Made by a program: the position numbers and the translations under genes | Assembly: GCA_007125475.1 (NCBI GenBank) | Contig: SLDB01000030.1 | Location: 1-18,326 of the forward strand | Reading direction: 5' to 3' | Source: Nitriliruptoraceae bacterium | Lineage (GTDB): Bacteria; Actinomycetota; Nitriliruptoria; Nitriliruptorales; Nitriliruptoraceae | Length of the DNA: 18,326 nucleotides | In this document: positions 6,688 through 13,437 of the stretch, in pieces | How positions within the stretch are numbered: the stretch's first letter is position 1 | How the letters are laid out: each line of letters begins with the position of its first letter | The notes under the pieces: model-generated | What the model was told of the DNA's origin: nothing | Databases searched by the model: none | Seen by the model: only the letters and a program-made list of their open reading frames with translations

Positions 6688-7910
6688 GCGGATGCTCCGA
6701 GCAGGTTGATGGCGATGACGAGGCAGATCACCCCGGTGAGGTCCATCGTCGCGGTGACGACGGGGATGCCGTGGTTGTCGGGGTCGAAGCCGAAGCGGAA
6801 CGAGTTCGCCGCCGTCGCGTACGCGGTCAACGCCAGGATCGGCAGGGCGATCGCACCTGCCAGCAGCGTGACCGAGACGGTGGTCACCAGCGTCAACGGG
6901 GTGACCCCGGGGACGATCCATGCGGCGAGCCACCCCGCGACCCCCACCCCGGTGAACGCCAGCGTCGCCAGCAGCGCCGTGACCGAGAAGTCCAGCAGTG
7001 CCAGGCGGTCCGGGACGAGCCGGGCGGTGAGCAGCCCCACGTGGAGCTTGGAGGCGAGCCGGCTCGAGAGCATCCCGCCCAGCGAGCCGCAGTTCGCGAT
7101 GAACGGGGGGATGAGGATGAGCAGGGCCGCCGCGTCGAACTGTTCCTCGGCCCGGCTCTCGACGACGACGCCGGCGAGCACGTCGATCGTCACCGCGATC
7201 GTGAGCACGACCAGCGACTCGCGGACGACCCGACGGATCACCGCGTCGCCGCGCCGCACACCGACGATCACGGCCACCAGCCCGCCGACGATGCCGACCG
7301 CACCGGTCGCCGTCGCCAGCACCGGTACCTGCAGCACCAGCGTCGCGACCAGCAGCGCCGGCAGCGTCACCAGGTCGCCGGTCGCGGTGATGATCGGGGC
7401 CCCGGCGTCGTCCATGCTGAAGCCGACCTTGTCGGCACGACGGGCCATCCACACGACCACCACGAACAGCACCAGCGACGACAGCACCCCGCCGACCAGC
7501 GAGATCGCGACGAGGTCGAGGAGCCCGACCGTGGGCAGGCCGAGCGCAGCGCTGATCGCCCAGGCGATCACCCCCGCCTGCGTGGCGGAGGCGATGCTCA
7601 GGATCGTCGACGCCTCCACCTGTCGTCCGAGGTAGGTGCGACGGTGCAGCCGGGGTTCGAACTCCCCGGTGAGGATCCCGGTCGCCAACCGCGAACCGAG
7701 TGCCCCGAAGATCGCCCCGCGCATCCCGATCGCTGCCGGGATCAACGCCAGCAGGCCGGGGATGGCCTCGAGCTGGTCCTCGGCCGAGGCCAGCGCGATG
7801 CCGGCGACGAGGGTGGCCCCCAGCCCCATCGCCAGGGCCTTCGAGCCGGTCCCGATGCTGCGCGATTCGTGCCGCCAGTACGCACGCACCTCGACGACCG
7901 GCATCCCCAA
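6684..7910 (-). CDS. double-repeat MgtE/SLC41-like divalent cation transporter
   Basis: This polytopic membrane protein has two MgtE-type repeats in one chain and no CBS or N-terminal regulatory domain, as in SLC41-like and archaeal proteins. Counting from the TTG at 7910, repeat 1 has LLALIPAAIGMRGAIFGALG (53-72) and GAPIITATGDL (170-180). Repeat 2 has LLILIPPFIANCGSLGGMLS (263-282) and HGIPVVTATMDL (380-391). The Asp residues (179 and 390) match the pore Asp that binds Mg in MgtE. Mg2+ or another divalent ion is the likely substrate. The start is uncertain: TTG 7910, ATG 7904, or a site near 7973 just behind a perfect AGGAGG. The coupled downstream PhoU-TrkA_C protein probably supplies the missing regulation. 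Confidence 0.87.
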   Translation of the reverse strand: MGMPVVEVRAYWRHESRSIGTGSKALAMGLGATLVAGIALASAEDQLEAIPGLLALIPAAIGMRGAIFGALGSRLATGILTGEFEPRLHRRTYLGRQVEASTILSIASATQAGVIAWAISAALGLPTVGLLDLVAISLVGGVLSSLVLFVVVVWMARRADKVGFSMDDAGAPIITATGDLVTLPALLVATLVLQVPVLATATGAVGIVGGLVAVIVGVRRGDAVIRRVVRESLVVLTIAVTIDVLAGVVVESRAEEQFDAAALLILIPPFIANCGSLGGMLSSRLASKLHVGLLTARLVPDRLALLDFSVTALLATLAFTGVGVAGWLAAWIVPGVTPLTLVTTVSVTLLAGAIALPILALTAYATAANSFRFGFDPDNHGIPVVTATMDLTGVICLVIAINLLGASA

Positions 7911-7979
7911 CAGCCGGCCGAGCCCACGGATCAGCGACGGGACGCGCGGGCGGCTGGGTCGGGGCAGGGCGATCGCGTT

Positions 7980-7985
7980 CCTCCT
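7980..7985 (-). promoter_or_regulatory. perfect Shine-Dalgarno AGGAGG upstream of the MgtE-like gene
   Basis: AGGAGG reads from 7985 to 7980 on the minus strand. Six bases later, in the MgtE frame, is ATC (7973-7971), and CTG follows at 7967-7965. No ATG, GTG or TTG in that frame lies within reach until TTG 7910. The frame is open from here, which would add about 19-21 residues (ALPRPSRPRVPSLIRGLGRL...). This site bears directly on which start is used. Confidence 0.55.
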
Positions 7986-7997
7986 GGATCGAGGCGG

Positions 7998-8003
7998 AGC
8001 CTA
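7998..8003 (-). promoter_or_regulatory. candidate -10 element of the MgtE-like operon
   Basis: TAGGCT (8003 to 7998, minus strand) fits TAnnnT. A transcript would start near 7991, only a few bases before the AGGAGG at 7985. That supports a translation start close to 7973 rather than at 7910. Confidence 0.35.
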
Positions 8004-8036
8004 ACCCTGGCCTCCTCCTCGGGGTACCGCCGCAAA

Positions 8037-8050
8037 CCCGGACGACCGGG
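8037..8050. promoter_or_regulatory. inverted repeat in the MgtE / acyl-CoA dehydrogenase divergent region
   Basis: CCCGG (8037-8041), ACGA, CCGGG (8046-8050) is a perfect 5-bp inverted repeat about 35-45 bases before the predicted start of the plus-strand gene. It may be an operator. At this GC content a 5-bp arm is weak evidence. Confidence 0.25.
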
Positions 8051-8069
8051 CGCGATGTCGGCTGCCGGT

Positions 8070-8075
8070 TACCAT
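8070..8075 (+). promoter_or_regulatory. -10 element for a leaderless acyl-CoA dehydrogenase mRNA
   Basis: TACCAT (8070-8075) matches TAnnnT, and its end is 6 bases before ATG 8082. Transcription would then start at or next to the A of the ATG. No Shine-Dalgarno sequence precedes this ATG. Leaderless mRNAs with exactly this spacing are common in Actinomycetota. Confidence 0.5.
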
Positions 8076-8081
8076 GCCGCC

Positions 8082-9872
8082 ATGACGAATTACACCGCAC
8101 CGCTCGACGAGATCCGTTTCGTGTTCGCCGAGATCGCGCCGCTGGCGGATCTCACCGGGCTCGAGGCGTTCTCCCACGTCGACCCCGACGTCGTCGACGG
8201 CCTCCTCGAGGAGGCGGGCCGTTTCGCTGCCGAGGTCGTCGCCCCCACCAACCGTGACGGCGACCTCGAGGGCGCGCGTGTCGTCGATGATCGTGTCGAG
8301 GTCCCGGCCAGCTTCCACGAGGCGTACAAGCACTTCGTCGCTTCGGGTTGGGGGGCGGTCCAGCACCCCGAGGACGTCGGCGGCGGCGGGTTCCCGTTGA
8401 CGATCACGATGCCGGTGAAGGAGTTCGTGACCAGCGCGAACATGGCGTTCTCGCTGGCGCCGATGCTCACGACCGGCGCGGTGCACGCGTTGCTGTCGCA
8501 CGGGGACGAGGACCAGCGCCGCCGGTACCTGCCCAAGATGGTCTCCGGTGAGTGGGCCGGCACGATGAACCTCACCGAGCCGCAGGCAGGCTCCGACGTC
8601 GGTGCCGTGACGACGAAGGCGGTCGAGCAGGCCGACGGGTCCTACCGCCTCACCGGGCAGAAGATCTACATCACCTTCGGCGAACACGACCTCACCGAGA
8701 ACATCATCCACCTCGTCCTGGCCCGCACGCCGGACGCCCCGGACGGGACGAGGGGGCTGTCGTTGTTCGTCGTCCCCAAGTACCGGGTCGACGACGACGG
8801 CGGCCCGGGAGAGCGCAACGACGTCACGGTGGTCTCGATCGAGGAGAAGCTCGGGATCCACGGGTCCCCGACCTGCGTGCTGGCCTACGGCGAACAGGGA
8901 GCCGGTGCGTACGCCGAGCTTGTCGGCGAGGTCAACGACGGGATGCGGGCGATGTTCACGATGATGAACGACGCCCGTCTCGCCGTGGGTCTCGAAGGGG
9001 TGGCGATCGCCGAGCGGGCGTTCCAACAGGCGGTCGCCTACGCCCGTGAGCGCCGGCAGGGACGCGCCCCCGGTGCAGCCGAGGGTGAGCAGTCGCGGAT
9101 CATCGAGCACCCCGACGTACGACGGATGCTGCTGACGCAGAAGGCCTCGATCGAGGCGGCGCGGGCGCTGTGCTACGTCAACGCCTACGCCATCGACCGC
9201 GCCCGGCACGACGACGATGCCACCGCACGCAGTCACTACCAGGGCCTTGCCGACGTCCTCACGCCGCTCTCCAAGGGCTGGTCGACCGACCTGGGGGTCG
9301 AGCTCACCTCCCTGGCGGTACAGGTGCACGGCGGGATGGGCTACATCGAGGAGACGGGGGCGGCCCAGCACCTGCGGGATGCGCGGATCGCCCCGATCTA
9401 CGAGGGGACGAACGGGATCCAGGCCATCGACCTCGTCGGGCGGAAGCTCGCCGGTGACGACGGGGCGTTCGTCACCGCCTACCTCGACGAACTCGCCAAC
9501 CTCGTCGACGGTTTCGACGACGACCACGCCGCTCCGCTCGCCGACGCCCTCGGGGTGCTCCGGCGGTGCACCACCTGGCTCCTGGAGCACCGTGGGGATC
9601 CGGGTGACCTCCTCGCCGGTGCGACGCCGTACCTGCGGCTGTTCGCGACCGTCGTCGGCGGGGTGCTGCTGGCGAAGGGGGCCGCGGCTGCCCGACGTCA
9701 CCTCGACGACCCCCCGGCGTCCGGGTTCGACGAGGAGTTCCTCACGGCCAAGGTCGCGACGGCGACGTTCTACCTCGAGCAGCTGTTACCACAGGTGCAC
9801 GGGCTGGCACCCGCGGTGACGGCCGGGGCGGAGCGCCTCACCGGGGTCGCCGAGTCGTCCCTGGCTCCCTGA
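8082..9872 (+). CDS. acyl-CoA dehydrogenase with extra C-terminal domain (about 600-residue class)
   Basis: The 596-residue protein belongs to the long acyl-CoA dehydrogenase class that carries an additional C-terminal helical domain (Acyl-CoA_dh_C type), acting on medium to long acyl-CoAs with FAD. It starts MTNYTAPLDEIRFVFAEI, typical of the class. The beta domain has MNLTEPQAGSDVGAVTTKA and ITFGEHDLT. The last core helix region has QVHGGMGYIEETGAAQHLRD followed by PIYEGTNGIQAIDLVGRK, with probable catalytic Glu441. Residues about 470-596 form the extra domain. ATG 8082 is preferred over in-frame ATG 8055 because a -10-like TACCAT ends 6 bases before it and its N-terminus fits the family. 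It is convergent with the TIGR03089 gene only 15 bases away. Confidence 0.92.
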   Translation: MTNYTAPLDEIRFVFAEIAPLADLTGLEAFSHVDPDVVDGLLEEAGRFAAEVVAPTNRDGDLEGARVVDDRVEVPASFHEAYKHFVASGWGAVQHPEDVGGGGFPLTITMPVKEFVTSANMAFSLAPMLTTGAVHALLSHGDEDQRRRYLPKMVSGEWAGTMNLTEPQAGSDVGAVTTKAVEQADGSYRLTGQKIYITFGEHDLTENIIHLVLARTPDAPDGTRGLSLFVVPKYRVDDDGGPGERNDVTVVSIEEKLGIHGSPTCVLAYGEQGAGAYAELVGEVNDGMRAMFTMMNDARLAVGLEGVAIAERAFQQAVAYARERRQGRAPGAAEGEQSRIIEHPDVRRMLLTQKASIEAARALCYVNAYAIDRARHDDDATARSHYQGLADVLTPLSKGWSTDLGVELTSLAVQVHGGMGYIEETGAAQHLRDARIAPIYEGTNGIQAIDLVGRKLAGDDGAFVTAYLDELANLVDGFDDDHAAPLADALGVLRRCTTWLLEHRGDPGDLLAGATPYLRLFATVVGGVLLAKGAAAARRHLDDPPASGFDEEFLTAKVATATFYLEQLLPQVHGLAPAVTAGAERLTGVAESSLAP

Positions 9873-9887
9873 GCCCGACCCCGCCGC

Positions 9888-10586
9888 TCACCGCCAGGTC
9901 GTCACCTGTTCGCCGGCGGCGTCGGCCCGCCCGACACCACGCAGCACGACCGTCGGTCGCCCGGTCACCAACGGGCGTACAGCGGTGTCGACGAGGGTGC
10001 GGACCGGGTCGCCCCCGTCGGCGGCGAACCCGAGCACGCCCTCCTCGTCGCCGAGGTCGGCGACGAGGGCACGGTGGGTGCGCACACCCGCCGCGGTGGT
10101 GACGGCCGCCAGGTCGGGTGACGCGCGTGACGGCGGTGCCTGGTCCGGGAACGCCTGAACGGCACGCACCCACGCCTCTCCGGGGGTGTCGTCGACCGGT
10201 GCGCCGTCGAAGCCGTCCCCGATCCACAGGACCTCGGTGACGTCGGGGCGTGGGCGCCCCTGGTGGACGACCGCGACGTCGGCCTCACCGTCGTCGACGA
10301 CCACCGTCAGCCCGGCCCACCACGCACCGAGGGCGACCGCGGCGGCCGGCCAACCGGCGGGTGCGTCGATCCGGACGCGGTCAGCGGGCCCCAGGTCGAG
10401 TTCGAGGTCGAGGAAGTGCGCGCCCTTCGCCGCCCATTGGGCCAGCGAGGAGTACGACTGCTCCTGTCGGGCCCCGGGGAACAGGACCGTGATCGCGGGC
10501 CGATGGCCGAGGCGGGACGCGGCCGTGAGCGCGGCGGGGACGTCGGCGGCGCCTGAGATGTCGGGGCGGAGCGGGCCGATCTGCAC
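9888..10586 (-). CDS. TIGR03089 family protein (ANL/AMP-binding-like, catalytically reduced)
   Basis: The 232-residue protein resembles the N-terminal lobe of acyl-CoA synthetases: PAITVLFPGARQEQSYSSLA (30-49), WAAKGAHFLDLELDLGPADRV (51-71) and PAGWPAAAVALGAWWAGL (76-93). That is the pattern of the actinobacterial TIGR03089 family. It lacks the Ser/Thr/Gly-rich ATP-binding motif and the whole C-terminal half of a working adenylating enzyme, so it is unlikely to activate fatty acids. The GTG start at 10586 is 7 bases after AGGAGG. It is transcribed away from the LCP operon across a 210-bp region. TIGR03089 genes commonly lie next to LCP genes (Rv3268 beside Rv3267, from memory), which suggests an unexplained cell-envelope role. 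Confidence 0.78.
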   Translation of the reverse strand: MQIGPLRPDISGAADVPAALTAASRLGHRPAITVLFPGARQEQSYSSLAQWAAKGAHFLDLELDLGPADRVRIDAPAGWPAAAVALGAWWAGLTVVVDDGEADVAVVHQGRPRPDVTEVLWIGDGFDGAPVDDTPGEAWVRAVQAFPDQAPPSRASPDLAAVTTAAGVRTHRALVADLGDEEGVLGFAADGGDPVRTLVDTAVRPLVTGRPTVVLRGVGRADAAGEQVTTWR

Positions 10587-10677
10587 CGTCGTGCCTCCTG
10601 GTCGGCGACCGGCGCGGCCGGTGGACGTGGCGGCGGGTGCGACGCCGGGGTGATCGGGGCGCGGTGGTGGGCGATGC

Positions 10678-10683
10678 TACCGT
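10678..10683 (+). promoter_or_regulatory. candidate -10 element of the cell-envelope operon
   Basis: TACCGT fits TAnnnT and is the best such match in the divergent region. A start near 10690 would give a leader of roughly 107 bases before GTG 10797. An in-frame GTG at 10686 lies too close to this element to be the start if the promoter call is right. Confidence 0.3.
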
Positions 10684-10704
10684 CGGTGCGTGCCCGCCCT
10701 GGTG

Positions 10705-10749
10705 CGGCGTACCGCCGGATGGCCCGGGGCCGGTCGGCGGGCGCCGACC
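10705..10749 (+). promoter_or_regulatory. structured leader of the LCP/rml operon with an 18-bp palindrome
   Basis: Three inverted repeats follow one another: CGGCG-tac-CGCCG (10705-10717), GGCCC-g-GGGCC (10721-10731), and GGTCGGCG-gg-CGCCGACC (10732-10749). The last has perfect 8-bp arms. They lie between the candidate -10 (10678) and GTG 10797. The 18-bp palindrome could be a repressor site. Read as RNA, the block could fold into a hairpin array that controls expression of the operon. High GC raises the background rate of such repeats. Confidence 0.35.
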
Positions 10750-10796
10750 CCTCTGCGGCCGCGGTGCGACACCGGACCCCGACGGCGGAGCGATGC

Positions 10797-12056
10797 GTGC
10801 CTGACCGCCCACCGTTGCGCTTCTCCGCCACCCCGCGGCGGGAGCGCCGCTGGTTGACCGTCGTCGGGGCCGTCGTCCTGGCCGTCGTGCTCGCCACCGG
10901 GGTGTGGGCGGCGACGTTGGCCGGCCTGTGGGGCTACGCCTGGCTCCGGCTGGGAGGCGACGACGTCGCAGTCGCCGGTGACGAGGACGCCGTGGCGCTG
11001 GGCACCGAGCCACCGCAGGCACCCACCGGGGCGGTCACCGTCCTGGTGGCGCTCACCGAGGAGCACGACGCGACGTTGCCGCGTCCTCCACGGCTGCTGG
11101 GGCCGGTCGTGCTGCTGCAGTACGGCGGTGGCCGTGAGGTCCCGGCGGTCCTGGTGGTCCCCGGCGAGCTGGAGGTCGACGTCGACGGTGACGGTGCCGT
11201 CCCGCTGCACGAGGTCCAACGCGGTTCGGGGGTCGCGGGGGTGGCCCGGGCGCTCGTGGACTACACCGGGGTGCGGATCGACCACGTCGCCGCGGTCTCC
11301 GTCGAGGTCCTGCCCCGGCTGGTCGAGGCCACCGGAGCGGTCGAGGTGTGCACGCGGGACGGGTGCCGTACCCCGGACGCCGACGAGGTGCGTGAGTCAC
11401 TCACCACCGCCGACGACGTCGTGGAGGAGGCCACCGCCCACGCACGGGCGGTCGCCTCCCAGCTGGACCGCCGGTGGGCGGCGACGTCGCCGCTGCAGGT
11501 CCGGCGTGTCATCGACGCCGTCGCCTCGCAGGTGAGCACGGACGCCTCGCTGCGGGGCGGGGCCCTCCTCGACGTCTTCGCCGGGATCGGTGCGGCCACG
11601 ACGCTGGACGTCGAGCGGCTCCCCGTCCTCGTCGACCCGGGATCCGGTGAGGTCATGTCCCAGCCCGAACCGTCGATGGTGCGGTTCCAGCACCTGCGGG
11701 AGGGGACACCGTTCTCCCCGCAGGACGCGGGCGAGGACGTGCTCGCCGCCGATCTCCTCGCCGAGGTCTCCGTCGCCGTCCTCAACGGGGCCGGCGTGGA
11801 CGGCCTCGCCGGGCGGATCGAGGGTCGGCTGACCAGCGAGGGGTTCTTCGTGGTGGGCACGGGGAACGCACCGGAGTTCGACGTCGAGGCCACCGTGGTG
11901 CACCATGTCGACGGCGATGCGGCGACGTCGTTCGCCGCCGCCAGGCTCGCGGACGTCCTCGGTGACGTGCGGATGGAGGCGTTGGACGCGCCCCCGACCT
12001 TCGAGGGTGAGCCGGTCGACGTCCTCGTGACCGTGGGTGCGGACCTCGCGGACTGA
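10797..12056 (+). CDS. degenerate LCP-like protein with C-terminal LytR_C domain
   Basis: The 419-residue membrane-anchored protein has a short basic cytoplasmic tail, one transmembrane helix (about 19-45), an LCP-like extracellular region (about 77-300) and a LytR_C domain (about 324-415, VSVAVLNGAGVDGLAGRIEG). LCP enzymes attach wall glycopolymers to peptidoglycan using conserved Arg and Asp residues. Here the fold pattern remains (VAALVDYTGVRIDHVAAVSVE type helices and strand; VEATGAVEVC), but the catalytic PRD is replaced by VPGELEV (121-127), and the RSD and RxxRQQ motifs are missing. It is probably a pseudoenzyme. GTG 10797 is chosen because GGAG lies 6 bases upstream; the frame is open farther upstream. 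Cys185 and Cys190 may form a disulfide. It is followed 19 bases later by an active LCP gene. Confidence 0.75.
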   Translation: MPDRPPLRFSATPRRERRWLTVVGAVVLAVVLATGVWAATLAGLWGYAWLRLGGDDVAVAGDEDAVALGTEPPQAPTGAVTVLVALTEEHDATLPRPPRLLGPVVLLQYGGGREVPAVLVVPGELEVDVDGDGAVPLHEVQRGSGVAGVARALVDYTGVRIDHVAAVSVEVLPRLVEATGAVEVCTRDGCRTPDADEVRESLTTADDVVEEATAHARAVASQLDRRWAATSPLQVRRVIDAVASQVSTDASLRGGALLDVFAGIGAATTLDVERLPVLVDPGSGEVMSQPEPSMVRFQHLREGTPFSPQDAGEDVLAADLLAEVSVAVLNGAGVDGLAGRIEGRLTSEGFFVVGTGNAPEFDVEATVVHHVDGDAATSFAAARLADVLGDVRMEALDAPPTFEGEPVDVLVTVGADLAD

Positions 12057-12075
12057 CGCGCAGATCGGAGTGGAC

Positions 12076-13377
12076 GTGTCCGTGGGGCCACCACCACAGC
12101 CCTGGGCTCCCCCCGTCGAGGGGGGGCGTCGTTGGCGTGTCCTGCGGCGTGCGTCGGGGACGATCGTGGTGTCGGCGTTGGTCGCCGGCGCGGCGCTGTT
12201 CACCACGGCGCAGCTGCTGGTCCAGCAGGCCGAGCAGAGCCTCACCCGGGTGCCGGTACCCGAGCTCGAATCGCCGGCTGCCGAGACCGATGCCCGGCAC
12301 TTCCTGTTGGTGGGATCCGACGCCCGTGACGGGGTCGACGACGCCGTTCGCGGCGAGATCCCGCTGGGGGAGTTCGACGGGCAGCGCAGCGACGTCATCA
12401 TCTACGTCGCGATCAGCCAGGACCGCAGCGAGGTCTCGCTCGTCAGCCTCCCCAGGGATCTCCTCGTCGTCGACGACGGCCGTCACGACAAGCTCACCAA
12501 CACCTTCGCCGGTGGACCCGACGAGCTGATCCGCGTCATCCGCGAGAACTTCGGGCTGCCGGTGAACCATTACGCGGCGATCTCGTTCGGCGGGTTCATC
12601 GAGGTGGTCCGGACGCTGGGCAGCGTCGAGATCTGCCTCGACGAGCCCCTCGAGGACTGGCGGGCCGGAGCCTCGTTCACCGCCGGCTGCCACGACATGG
12701 ACGCCACCGACTCGCTGTCGTACGTGCGTTCACGTGCCGGTACCCGCGCCGACTTCGAGCGGATCGACCGCCAGCAGAACTTCATCCGCGCCGTCCTCGG
12801 CGAGCTCACGCAGACCCGTGTCCTGGCGAACCCCCGGCAGGTCTTCCGGTTGGTCGAGGACGTCGCGTCCAACCTCACCACCGATGACGCCCTCGGGATG
12901 GGCCAGATGCTCGGGCTCGCCGAGGAGATGCGGACGGTCGTCGCCGACGGCCTGCCCATGACGACCGTCCCCGCCTACCCGCGCCGGATCGACGGTGTCG
13001 ACTACATGGTCCCCTACGCCCCCGGCGCCTCGGCGTTGTTCTCCGACCTCGTCGCGGGCCGGCCCGTCGCCGAGCGCGGCACCCCCGACGAACGCTCGGA
13101 GACCCTCGTGATGGTGCACGCCGACGGACGTTGGGCGGCGGCCGACACCGTGCGGTCCACGCTGGCGTGGGCCGGGTTCCGCACCGACGGGGTCGGCCGG
13201 GGTCCGGGCGCGACTGAGGCGGGCGCGGTGACCACCGTGTACGCCGCCGACGGGGAGCGCGACCGCGCCACGTGGATCGCCGACACCCTCGGAGCCCCAC
13301 TGGAGGACCTCCCCGACGACGTTACGCTCCCCGACGGAGCGGCGGCGATCGTCTCCGTCGGCGACGACGCGCAGTGA
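12076..13377 (+). CDS. LCP (LytR-CpsA-Psr) family glycopolymer transferase, active type
   Basis: The 433-residue type II membrane protein has a transmembrane helix at about 29-47 and an LCP domain at about 74-300 with all key motifs: LLVGSDAR (77-84), QRSDVIIY (103-110), SLPRDLLV (124-131, Arg127 and Asp128), KLTNTFAGG (139-147), NHYAAISFGGF (164-174) and DFERIDRQQNFI (226-237). Such enzymes transfer undecaprenyl-linked polymers to the cell wall. Cys187 and Cys205 are placed to form a disulfide. Residues about 340-430 (ETLVMVHADGRWAAADTVRS) look like a diverged LytR_C domain. The start is GTG 12076, 5 bases after GGAG; GTG 12037, 12070 and 12082 are in frame too. It lies in the rml operon, suggesting that a rhamnose-containing polymer is its cargo. 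Confidence 0.92.
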   Translation: MSVGPPPQPWAPPVEGGRRWRVLRRASGTIVVSALVAGAALFTTAQLLVQQAEQSLTRVPVPELESPAAETDARHFLLVGSDARDGVDDAVRGEIPLGEFDGQRSDVIIYVAISQDRSEVSLVSLPRDLLVVDDGRHDKLTNTFAGGPDELIRVIRENFGLPVNHYAAISFGGFIEVVRTLGSVEICLDEPLEDWRAGASFTAGCHDMDATDSLSYVRSRAGTRADFERIDRQQNFIRAVLGELTQTRVLANPRQVFRLVEDVASNLTTDDALGMGQMLGLAEEMRTVVADGLPMTTVPAYPRRIDGVDYMVPYAPGASALFSDLVAGRPVAERGTPDERSETLVMVHADGRWAAADTVRSTLAWAGFRTDGVGRGPGATEAGAVTTVYAADGERDRATWIADTLGAPLEDLPDDVTLPDGAAAIVSVGDDAQ

Positions 13378-13437
13378 GCCGCTCCACACCCCGGCGCGCG
13401 GTGAACCGCCGCCCCAGACGGTGACGGGAGGCACGAC

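Noticed and set aside
6771..8081. A plus-strand extension of the long acyl-CoA dehydrogenase frame back to 6771, giving a 1033-residue protein.
   Set aside because: It is antisense to the transporter, reads as Gln/His/Arg/Asp-rich repeats, and the family N-terminus begins exactly at ATG 8082.
10650..10796. An earlier start for the degenerate LCP gene (10650, 10686 or ATG 10719).
   Set aside because: These upstream codons have no ribosome site, residues would be Arg/Ala-rich before the short basic tail and membrane helix, and GTG 10797 has GGAG at 6 bases.
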